A DNA stretch of 64,000 bases from the NCBI RefSeq assembly GCF_042658685.1, contig NZ_JBHSQY010000002.1. One strand, written 5' to 3'. This DNA is from Macrococcoides bohemicum. GTDB taxonomy: Bacteria; Bacillota; Bacilli; Staphylococcales; Staphylococcaceae. The position numbers were made by a program, and so were the translations under genes. The notes below the pieces were generated by a model. It was given only the letters and a program-made list of their open reading frames with translations, was not told the DNA's origin and ran no database searches. This document shows, in pieces, positions 57,494 to 64,000 of the stretch; within the stretch, counting starts at the first letter, position 1, and each line of letters starts with the position of its first letter.

Positions 57494-58327
57494 ATGAAAA
57501 AATTATTTTACGTATTTCTTACTGCATCATTAATATTAATTCTTGCAGCTTGTGGTAATGATAAATCTGACGACAACAAAACTTCAAAGTCAGATGACAA
57601 AACGATTACAGTAGGGGCTTCACCCGCACCACATGCAGAAATTTTAGAAGAAGCAAAAGCAGCACTTAAAAAAGAAGGTTATGATTTAAAAATTAAAATC
57701 ATCAATGACTATACAACACCAAACCGTATGTTATCAGAAGGTGACATCGATGCGAACTACTTTCAACATACACCGTATTTAGAAACTGAGAAAAAAGCTA
57801 AAGGATACAAAATTGAATCAGCAGGAAATGTCCACGTTGAACCAATGGCGGTATATTCAAAAAAAGTGAAAAACTTAGATGAATTAAAAAAAGGTGCAAC
57901 TGTTTATGTATCTAATAACCCGGCTGAAGAAGGACGCTTCTTATCATTCTTTACAAAAGCAGGTTTAATTAAACTTAAAGACGGAGTAGATCCTGTAAAA
58001 GCGACATTTAAAGATATCGTTGAAAATAAAAAAGATATTCAATTCAACAACAAACAAGCAGCAGAGTTTGTTCCTAAAACTTATAACAATGGTGAAGGTG
58101 ATGCAACAATCATCAACTCTAACTTTGCATTAGCAAATAAATTAAATCCAGTTAAAGATTCAATTGTAATTGAAGGTGAAGATTCTCCATACGCAAATTT
58201 AATTGCAGTTCAAGAAGGACATAAAGAAGATGCTAAGATCAAAGCATTAATAAAAGTATTACAATCAAAAGAAATCCAGGATTTCATCAATAAAAAATAT
58301 GATGGAAAAGTAATTCCAGCAAAATAG
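57494..58327 (+). CDS. metQ: Methionine-binding lipoprotein MetQ
   Basis: 277 residues of the NlpA family. Lipobox LAAC (Cys19) follows a hydrophobic signal segment; a charged linker leads into a two-lobed binding domain. TVGASPAPHAEILEEAK near 38, DYTTPNRMLSEGDIDANYFQ near 71 and SNFALANKLNPVKDSI near 211 are family regions lining the ligand pocket. It captures D- or L-methionine outside the membrane for MetNI. GAGGAG precedes the ATG; a terminator closes the operon. Confidence 0.96.
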   Translation: MKKLFYVFLTASLILILAACGNDKSDDNKTSKSDDKTITVGASPAPHAEILEEAKAALKKEGYDLKIKIINDYTTPNRMLSEGDIDANYFQHTPYLETEKKAKGYKIESAGNVHVEPMAVYSKKVKNLDELKKGATVYVSNNPAEEGRFLSFFTKAGLIKLKDGVDPVKATFKDIVENKKDIQFNNKQAAEFVPKTYNNGEGDATIINSNFALANKLNPVKDSIVIEGEDSPYANLIAVQEGHKEDAKIKALIKVLQSKEIQDFINKKYDGKVIPAK

Positions 58328-58334
58328 TAAAAAT

Positions 58335-58367
58335 GAGATTCAGACATTTGTCTTAATCTCTTTTTTT
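58335..58367 (+). terminator. Terminator of metNIQ
   Basis: GAGATTCAGACA / TGTCTTAATCTC stem with one bulged mismatch, then seven T. The remainder of the 310-base gap to sufC shows only promoter-like elements and a small palindrome. Confidence 0.88.
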
Positions 58368-58511
58368 ATTAATGTAAAGATGATATAGAATGAAGAGTTT
58401 GTTTGGAAGAGATTTTTAAACTATATTGAAGATTAAGGTTATATTCATGTTTCTTTATTTTCAATCAAAAGACATATTTTCTCACTGATTAAAAATATTT
58501 AGCCCGATTAA

Positions 58512-58540
58512 TTTAACTAATATCTTATTTAGGTTATAAT
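58512..58540 (+). promoter_or_regulatory. Candidate suf operon promoter
   Basis: A perfect TATAAT at 58535-58540 lies 17 bases after a poor -35 (TTTAAC, 58512-58517). The leader would be about 90 bases. A second pair, TTGACC (58568) and TATAAA (58589), has only 15 bases between. Confidence 0.4.
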
Positions 58541-58561
58541 AAGTACTGTGATTTAAGTCAT

Positions 58562-58574
58562 AGGTCTTTGACCT
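58562..58574. promoter_or_regulatory. Palindrome upstream of sufC
   Basis: AGGTC-TTT-GACCT is a perfect 5-3-5 palindrome overlapping the second -35-like element, so it is a possible operator site for an unknown regulator. Confidence 0.35.
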
Positions 58575-58637
58575 CAGATTAAAATTATTATAAACTAGAT
58601 AAGATGAAATTATTATATATATCGGAGGGAATTCAAT

Positions 58638-59414
58638 ATGGTATCAGTTTTAGAAATTAAAGATTTACACGTTTCAATTGAAGGGAAAGAAATTTTAAAA
58701 GGTGTAAATTTAACGATTAAACAAAATGAAGTTCATGCAATCATGGGACCTAATGGTACTGGTAAATCAACTTTATCAGCAGCGATTATGGGACATCCTA
58801 AATATGAAGTTACTCAAGGTGAAGTTTTACTTGATGGCGAGAACGTATTAGAGATGGAAGTTGATGAACGCGCACAAGCTGGTCTTTTCTTAGCGATGCA
58901 ATATCCATCAGAAATTTCTGGTGTTACGAATGCAGACTTCTTACGTTCAGCAATTAATGCTAAACGTGAAGAAGGTAATGAAATCAATTTAATGCAGTTC
59001 ATCAAGAAATTAGACAAAAATATGGAATTTTTAGAAATGGATTTAGATATGGCACAACGTTACTTAAACGAAGGATTCTCTGGTGGGGAGAAAAAACGTA
59101 ACGAAATTCTTCAATTAATGATGCTAGAGCCTAAATTTGCAATCTTAGATGAAATCGATTCAGGTTTAGATATCGATGCATTAAAAGTTGTATCAAAAGG
59201 AATTAACGAAATGCGCGGAGAAAACTTCGGTTGCTTAATTATCACGCATTACCAACGTTTATTAAACTACATTACGCCTGACTTCGTACATGTTATGATG
59301 CAAGGTAAAGTTGTTAAATCAGGTGGAGAAGAGTTAGCGAAACGTCTTGAAGCTGAAGGTTATGACTGGATTAAACAAGAGCTAAACATTCAAGATGAAA
59401 CAATTAACGCGTAA
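58638..59414 (+). CDS. sufC: Fe-S cluster assembly ATPase SufC
   Basis: 258 residues, ABC-type ATPase without membrane domain. Walker A MGPNGTGKSTLSAAIMGHPK near residue 35, signature GFSGGEKKRNEILQLMM near 148, Walker B FAILDEIDSGLDIDALKVV near 174, switch His in LIITHYQRLLNYI near 204. It works with SufB and SufD as the SufBCD scaffold on which Fe-S clusters are built. CGGAGGG precedes the ATG. First gene of sufCDSUB. Confidence 0.98.
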   Translation: MVSVLEIKDLHVSIEGKEILKGVNLTIKQNEVHAIMGPNGTGKSTLSAAIMGHPKYEVTQGEVLLDGENVLEMEVDERAQAGLFLAMQYPSEISGVTNADFLRSAINAKREEGNEINLMQFIKKLDKNMEFLEMDLDMAQRYLNEGFSGGEKKRNEILQLMMLEPKFAILDEIDSGLDIDALKVVSKGINEMRGENFGCLIITHYQRLLNYITPDFVHVMMQGKVVKSGGEELAKRLEAEGYDWIKQELNIQDETINA

Positions 59415-59444
59415 TACCTGATAATTAAATAGGAGGAAAATGTG

Positions 59445-60749
59445 ATGAGTACAATCGATGTAACAAACGATATTATTAAAAATTTCTCAGCATCACGCAA
59501 TGAGCCAACATGGATGGCAGAATTACGTGCTGACGCTTTTAATAAATTAAATACAATTGAAATGCCAAAACCAGATAAAACAAAACTTGATAAATGGGTC
59601 TTTGATGTTCACCATAAAGAAATCAAAAGTGATGTTTATGCTTCAACTGATGCTTTACCTGAAGCGGTTAAAAACTTATTGGATATGGAGAATGTAGAAA
59701 ACCTTATTGTGCAACATAACAATACACCTGCACTAGTAAAAGTTGAACAGTCTTTAATTGATCAAGGTGTAATCGTAAAAGATATTGAAACTGCATTAAT
59801 TGAAAACAGTGAGTTAGTAAAACAATACTATATGACTGAAGCTGTAAAAGTGGATGAACACCGCCTTACTGCATTGCATGTTGCTATGATGAATGGTGGA
59901 CTATTCGTATACGTTCCACGTAATGTAGTCGTTGAAAATCCAATTCAATATGTAGTATTACATGATAATGCAGATGTAAATATCATCAACCATTTAATCA
60001 TTGTTGCTGAAGAAAGTGCTGAAGTAACATATGTTGAGAACTATTTATCAACTGTAGAAACAAAAGATGCACAGTTAAATTTAGTTTCTGAAGTTATCGC
60101 AAAAGATAACGCTAAAATCACTTACGGTGCCGTTGATTTCTTAAACAAAGGATTTACAGGGCATGTTATCCGTCGTGGTATGGCAGCAAAAGATGCAACG
60201 ATTGACTGGGCTTTAGGTTTGATGAATGATGGCGACACAATTAATGATAATACGACTTACTTAAATGGTGACAATTCTAAGAGTAATTTAAAGATTGTTG
60301 TAGTAGGTCGTGGAGAACAAAAATTAAACTTCACTACACAAATCATACAATATGGTAAGTCTAGTGAAGGTCATATCTTAAAACACGGTGTAATGAAAGA
60401 TTCAGCATCTTCAATCTTTAATGGTATCGGCCACATTAAACATGGTGGTACAAAAGCAGACGCACAACAAGAATCACGTGTATTAATGTTATCAGAAAAA
60501 GCTAGAGGAGACGCTAACCCGATATTATTAATCGATGAAGATGATGTTACAGCAGGACACGCAGCTTCGGTAGGCCGTGTGGATCCGATGCAATTATTCT
60601 ATTTAATGAGTCGTGGTATTTCTAAACAGGAAGCAGAACGTTTAGTCATTCATGGTTTCTTAGCACCAGTAGTAACTGAATTACCAATTGAAGCAGTAAA
60701 ACGTCAATTAACAGACGTTATTGAAGAAAAAGTAATGGGTAAATTATAA
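59445..60749 (+). CDS. sufD: Fe-S cluster assembly protein SufD
   Basis: 434 residues, SufB/SufD family. N-terminal SASRNEPTWMAELRADAFNK, then the right-handed beta-helix core (GGLFVYVPRNVVVENPIQYV near residue 146) and the C-terminal region DDVTAGHAASVGRVDPMQLF near 363 with YLMSRGISKQEAERLVIHGF. It pairs with SufB to form the scaffold. AGGAGG lies eight bases before the ATG at 59445. It is 30 bases after sufC. Confidence 0.97.
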   Translation: MSTIDVTNDIIKNFSASRNEPTWMAELRADAFNKLNTIEMPKPDKTKLDKWVFDVHHKEIKSDVYASTDALPEAVKNLLDMENVENLIVQHNNTPALVKVEQSLIDQGVIVKDIETALIENSELVKQYYMTEAVKVDEHRLTALHVAMMNGGLFVYVPRNVVVENPIQYVVLHDNADVNIINHLIIVAEESAEVTYVENYLSTVETKDAQLNLVSEVIAKDNAKITYGAVDFLNKGFTGHVIRRGMAAKDATIDWALGLMNDGDTINDNTTYLNGDNSKSNLKIVVVGRGEQKLNFTTQIIQYGKSSEGHILKHGVMKDSASSIFNGIGHIKHGGTKADAQQESRVLMLSEKARGDANPILLIDEDDVTAGHAASVGRVDPMQLFYLMSRGISKQEAERLVIHGFLAPVVTELPIEAVKRQLTDVIEEKVMGKL

Positions 60750-60778
60750 AATATAGTTTTGAAAGGTCTTGATATTGA

Positions 60779-62014
60779 ATGACCAGCTTAAATGTTGAAG
60801 CAATCAGAAAAGATTTTCCGATTCTAACTGAGCATGTTAACGGGAAAGATATCATTTATTTAGATTCATCAGCGACTAGTCAGAAACCATCAAGTGTAAT
60901 AGAGAAAACAAAATATTATTATGAGCATATGAATGCAAATGTACACCGTGGTGTACATACTTTAGGTACGCGTGCTACGGACGGGTATGAAAATGCACGG
61001 GAGAGAGTACGCAGCTTTATTAATGCGAAATATTTTGAAGAGATTATTTTTACACGTGGTACGACAACAGCAATTAATACCGTAGCACACAGTTATGGTG
61101 ATATTGCGGTTAGTGAAGGTGATGAAATTGTCATTACTGAGATGGAACATCATGCAAATTTAGTTCCGTGGCAACAACTTGCGAAACGTAAAAAAGCAGT
61201 GCTTAAATATATTCCGCTTGAATCAGATGGCACGGTTACGTTGGAAAATGTACGTGCAACAGTTACAAGCAAGACAAAAATTGTTGCAATGGCACATGTT
61301 TCTAACGTTCTAGGCACGATCAATGATGTGAAAAGCATCGCTGAAATTGCACATGAAAATGGGGCTGTGATTGTAGTTGATGGTGCGCAGGCAATACCTC
61401 ATATGAATGTTGATGTGACTGATTTAAATTGTGACTTCTATGCATTCAGTGGACACAAGATGCTTGGGCCAACAGGTATCGGTGTGTTATATGGAAAAAA
61501 AGAATATTTAAATCAAATGGAACCGATTGAATTTGGTGGAGATATGATTGACTTTGTAGGTTTACAGGATTCTACATGGACAGAATTACCGACTAAATTT
61601 GAAGCGGGAACACCTTTAATTGCTGAAGCAGTAGGTTTAGCAGAAGCGATTAACTATTTAAGCAATATCGGTATGGACAACGTATTAGCTTATGAACATG
61701 AGTTAACGACATATGCATACGAAAAAATGAGTGAAATTGAAGGTTTAGAAATTTACGGTCCAACTGCAGATAAACGTGCAGGATTAATCACTTTTAATTT
61801 AGAAGGTGTACATCCACATGATTTAGCAACTGCCTTAGATTCACATGGCATTGCGATTCGTGCAGGGCATCATTGTGCACAACCTTTAATGAAATGGTTG
61901 GGACAGTCTTCTACAGCACGTGCAAGTTTCTACATCTACAATACAAAGGAAGAAGTAGATCAACTTGTTCAAAGCTTGAAAGAAACAAAGGAGTTTTTCA
62001 GTTATGAGTTTTAA
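60779..62014 (+). CDS. sufS: Cysteine desulfurase SufS
   Basis: 411 residues, PLP-dependent group-II desulfurase. It takes sulfur from cysteine as a persulfide. YLDSSATSQKPSSVIEKTKY near residue 28, EMEHHANLVPWQQLAKRKKA near 122, VVDGAQAIPHM near 199, the PLP Lys in FYAFSGHKMLGPTGIGVLYG near 220, and the catalytic Cys in AIRAGHHCAQPLMKWLG near 360. It passes sulfur to SufU, whose start codon overlaps its end by 11 bases. Confidence 0.97.
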   Translation: MTSLNVEAIRKDFPILTEHVNGKDIIYLDSSATSQKPSSVIEKTKYYYEHMNANVHRGVHTLGTRATDGYENARERVRSFINAKYFEEIIFTRGTTTAINTVAHSYGDIAVSEGDEIVITEMEHHANLVPWQQLAKRKKAVLKYIPLESDGTVTLENVRATVTSKTKIVAMAHVSNVLGTINDVKSIAEIAHENGAVIVVDGAQAIPHMNVDVTDLNCDFYAFSGHKMLGPTGIGVLYGKKEYLNQMEPIEFGGDMIDFVGLQDSTWTELPTKFEAGTPLIAEAVGLAEAINYLSNIGMDNVLAYEHELTTYAYEKMSEIEGLEIYGPTADKRAGLITFNLEGVHPHDLATALDSHGIAIRAGHHCAQPLMKWLGQSSTARASFYIYNTKEEVDQLVQSLKETKEFFSYEF

Positions 62015-62438
62015 TAATTTAGATCAACTTTATCGTTCTGTCATTATGGATCATTATAAGAATCCTCGTAACAAAGGCGTTATAGAAGATGGTGCCTTAA
62101 CAATAGATATGAACAATCCAACGTGTGGAGATAGAATTCGACTTACACTTGATATTGTTGACGATATTGTTCAGGATGCTAAGTTTGATGGAGAAGGTTG
62201 TTCAATCTCAATGTCTAGCGCATCAATGATGACTGAAGCAATAAAAGGTAAGACAATAGAAGAAGCATTAAAGATGAGTGATGAATTCTCTAAGATGATG
62301 CTTGGAGAAGATTATCAAATAGAGGAAGAAGCTGGAGATATTGAAGCACTTTCTGGTGTAGCTAAGTTTCCGGCCCGTATCAAATGTGCGACGCTTGCCT
62401 GGAAAGCATTAGAACGTGGCACAAAGAATGAAAACTAA
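62004..62438 (+). CDS. sufU: SufU, zinc-dependent sulfurtransferase for SufS
   Basis: 144 residues, IscU-like fold. Cys ligands are in MNNPTCGDRIRLTLDI near residue 35, FDGEGCSISMSSASMMTEAI near 61 and FPARIKCATLAWKAL near 120, with Asp of the CGD motif; the 18-21 residue insertion and lack of the IscU His mark the SufU type. It binds zinc and accepts the persulfide from SufS. The ATG at 62004 overlaps sufS by 11 bases, so translation is coupled. Confidence 0.96.
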   Translation: MSFNNLDQLYRSVIMDHYKNPRNKGVIEDGALTIDMNNPTCGDRIRLTLDIVDDIVQDAKFDGEGCSISMSSASMMTEAIKGKTIEEALKMSDEFSKMMLGEDYQIEEEAGDIEALSGVAKFPARIKCATLAWKALERGTKNEN

Positions 62439-62452
62439 AAGGAGTGAGTGAA

Positions 62453-63850
62453 ATGGTTAAACAAGCACCCGATGTTGGTGATTACAAATATGGTTTCCAT
62501 GATAAAGACGTATCTATTTTCCGTTCAGAACGTGGACTAACTGAAGATATCGTAAGAGAAATTTCAAAGATGAAGGATGAGCCACAGTGGATGTTAGACT
62601 TCCGCTTAAAATCGTTAAAACAATTCTACAAAATGCCTATGCCGATGTGGGGTGGGGATTTATCAGAATTAAACTTTGATGAAATTACGTATTATGTTAA
62701 ACCGTCAGAACATACAGAACGATCTTGGGACGAAGTACCTGAAGAGATTAAACAAACATTTGATAAATTAGGTATTCCTGAAGCTGAACAAAAATATTTA
62801 GCTGGGGTATCAGCACAATATGAATCTGAAGTTGTATACCACAATATGCAGGAAGATTTAGAAGAACAAGGCATTATTTTTAAAGATACAGATTCAGCAT
62901 TACGTGAAAATGAAGATATCTTTAAAGAGTATTTTGCTTCAGTAATTCCACCGGCAGATAATAAATTTGCTGCATTGAACTCTGCTGTTTGGTCAGGTGG
63001 ATCATTCATCTATGTACCAAAAGGTGTAAAATTAGAAACGCCATTACAAGCATACTTCCGTATTAACTCTGAGAATATGGGACAATTCGAAAGAACACTA
63101 ATCATCGTTGACGAAGGCGCAAGTGTACATTACGTTGAAGGATGTACAGCTCCAGTTTATACGACGAATTCTTTACACTCAGCTGTAGTAGAAATCATCG
63201 TTAAAAAAGATGCATATTGCCGTTATACGACAATTCAGAACTGGGCAAATAATGTGTTCAACTTAGTTACAAAACGTACATTCGTGTATGAAAATGGAAC
63301 GATGGAATGGATTGATGGTAACATCGGTTCTAAATTAACAATGAAATACCCTGCATGTTACTTATTAGGTGAAGGTGCACGTGGTATGACATTATCTATC
63401 GCTTTAGCAGGCAAAGGACAAGTTCAGGATGCTGGTGCGAAAATGATGCACATGGCACCAAACACTTCTTCTACAATCGTCTCTAAATCGATTTCTAAAC
63501 AAGGCGGTAAAGTAGTTTACCGTGGTATCGTTCATTTCGGACGTAAAGCGACTGGCGCACGTTCAAACATTGAATGTGATACGTTAATTATGGATAACGA
63601 GTCAACATCAGATACAATTCCATACAACGAAATGTTAAACGACAATATTTCGTTAGAGCATGAAGCTAAAGTATCTAAAGTATCAGAAGAACAGTTATTC
63701 TACTTAATGAGCCGTGGTATTTCAGAAGAAGAAACGACAGAAATGATCGTAATGGGCTTCATCGAGCCATTCACAAAAGAATTACCAATGGAATACGCAG
63801 TTGAAATGAACCGTTTAATCAAGTTCGAAATGGAAGGTTCTATTGGTTAA
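62453..63850 (+). CDS. sufB: Fe-S cluster assembly scaffold protein SufB
   Basis: 465 residues. GFHDKDVSIFRSERGLTEDI near residue 15, FIYVPKGVKLETPLQAYFRI near 184, VHYVEGCTAPVYTTNSLHSA near 223 (conserved Cys), GIVHFGRKATGARSNIECDT near 362 (Cys near 377 that with SufD can hold the cluster), and the tail YLMSRGISEEETTEMIVMGF. The start at 62453 was preferred because AAAGGAG lies nine bases upstream; a GTG at 62444 abuts that site. Last gene of the suf operon. Confidence 0.98.
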   Translation: MVKQAPDVGDYKYGFHDKDVSIFRSERGLTEDIVREISKMKDEPQWMLDFRLKSLKQFYKMPMPMWGGDLSELNFDEITYYVKPSEHTERSWDEVPEEIKQTFDKLGIPEAEQKYLAGVSAQYESEVVYHNMQEDLEEQGIIFKDTDSALRENEDIFKEYFASVIPPADNKFAALNSAVWSGGSFIYVPKGVKLETPLQAYFRINSENMGQFERTLIIVDEGASVHYVEGCTAPVYTTNSLHSAVVEIIVKKDAYCRYTTIQNWANNVFNLVTKRTFVYENGTMEWIDGNIGSKLTMKYPACYLLGEGARGMTLSIALAGKGQVQDAGAKMMHMAPNTSSTIVSKSISKQGGKVVYRGIVHFGRKATGARSNIECDTLIMDNESTSDTIPYNEMLNDNISLEHEAKVSKVSEEQLFYLMSRGISEEETTEMIVMGFIEPFTKELPMEYAVEMNRLIKFEMEGSIG

Positions 63851-63860
63851 AATATAAAAG

Positions 63861-63889
63861 AATGCCTAAGACGCAGTGTCTTAGGCATT
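63861..63889 (+). terminator. First hairpin after sufB
   Basis: Perfect 12-base arms AATGCCTAAGAC / GTCTTAGGCATT with a 5-base loop but no T-tract (TTCAG follows). It could protect the mRNA 3' end. Confidence 0.7.
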
Positions 63890-63897
63890 TCAGATTG

Positions 63898-63938
63898 AAG
63901 ACAAACTCACAATTCTAAAAGTGAGTTTGTCTTTTTTC
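63898..63938 (+). terminator. Second hairpin: terminator of the suf operon
   Basis: Perfect 13-base arms AAGACAAACTCAC / GTGAGTTTGTCTT, 10-base loop and a six-base T-tract. The remaining bases to 64000 show no gene. Confidence 0.9.
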
Positions 63939-64000
63939 TTCGAAAAATATTGTTATTTTAAAGAAATTAGCAAAATATCCAGCTTAACCTGCTAGATAAT

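Noticed and set aside
1..64000. Mobile elements, prophage, CRISPR arrays, tRNA or rRNA genes
   Set aside because: No transposase, integrase, phage or Cas protein, regular repeat-spacer array or tRNA cloverleaf was found; tmRNA is the only stable RNA gene recognised besides the riboswitch.

Overview
The window looks like a chromosome segment of a low-GC member of the Staphylococcaceae, most likely Macrococcus or a close relative. Gene order follows the Staphylococcus core backbone as I remember it: gdpS, tagO, fakB, comFA, comFC, hpf, secA, prfB, then uvrBA-hprK-lgt-trxB-rapZ-yvcK-whiA, clpP, the cggR-gap-pgk-tpi-gpmI-eno operon, secG-est-rnr-smpB-ssrA, aroD, gcvH, metNIQ and sufCDSUB. Two points favour an oxidase-positive genus such as Macrococcus over S. 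aureus: a lipoprotein c-type cytochrome, and a membrane-anchored TlpA/ResA-type thioredoxin that could serve its maturation. The assignment is an inference from sequence and memory, not from a search.

Layout. Positions 1-11300 hold a mixed set: a YtkA-like lipoprotein, murB, a GrpB-family protein, a YkyA-type lipoprotein, ytxJ, a diverged glycerate-kinase-like protein, pepT, a split threonine/serine exporter, gdpS, a YitT transporter, a decayed gene, and tagO. Positions 11300-19500 carry an IMPACT protein, fakB, the competence genes comFA-comFC, hpf, secA and prfB with its +1 frameshift. Positions 19500-23400 encode cytochrome c551, two cell-wall hydrolases, the TlpA-like protein, an HD nucleotidase and CsbA. 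Positions 23500-36000 are repair and housekeeping operons. Positions 36100-39150 on the minus strand carry a lipoprotein, a Pho-box-controlled alkaline phosphatase and clpP with a CtsR box. Positions 39400-51100 hold central glycolysis and the secG-rnr-smpB group. tmRNA follows on the opposite strand. Positions 52100-58330 hold aroD, a cluster of thiol-redox genes around gcvH, and a SAM-riboswitch-controlled methionine importer. The suf Fe-S assembly operon closes the window.

Genes working together: comFA and comFC (DNA uptake); uvrB and uvrA (excision repair, with a LexA-like box); rapZ, yvcK and whiA (a conserved trio); cggR to eno (lower glycolysis under its own repressor); smpB, rnr and ssrA (trans-translation and RNA decay); metN, metI and metQ (methionine import); sufC, D, S, U and B (Fe-S assembly). 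Seven thioredoxin-fold or thiol-redox proteins are spread over the window, including the bacillithiol-linked YtxJ.

I saw no insertion sequence, prophage, CRISPR array, tRNA or rRNA. The least explained items are the GcvH/Toprim/thioredoxin neighbourhood, the tmRNA gene facing smpB with a perfect 19-bp inverted repeat beside it, a shared 11-base motif upstream of the two wall-hydrolase genes, and the frameshifted gene near 9.6-10.0 kb.
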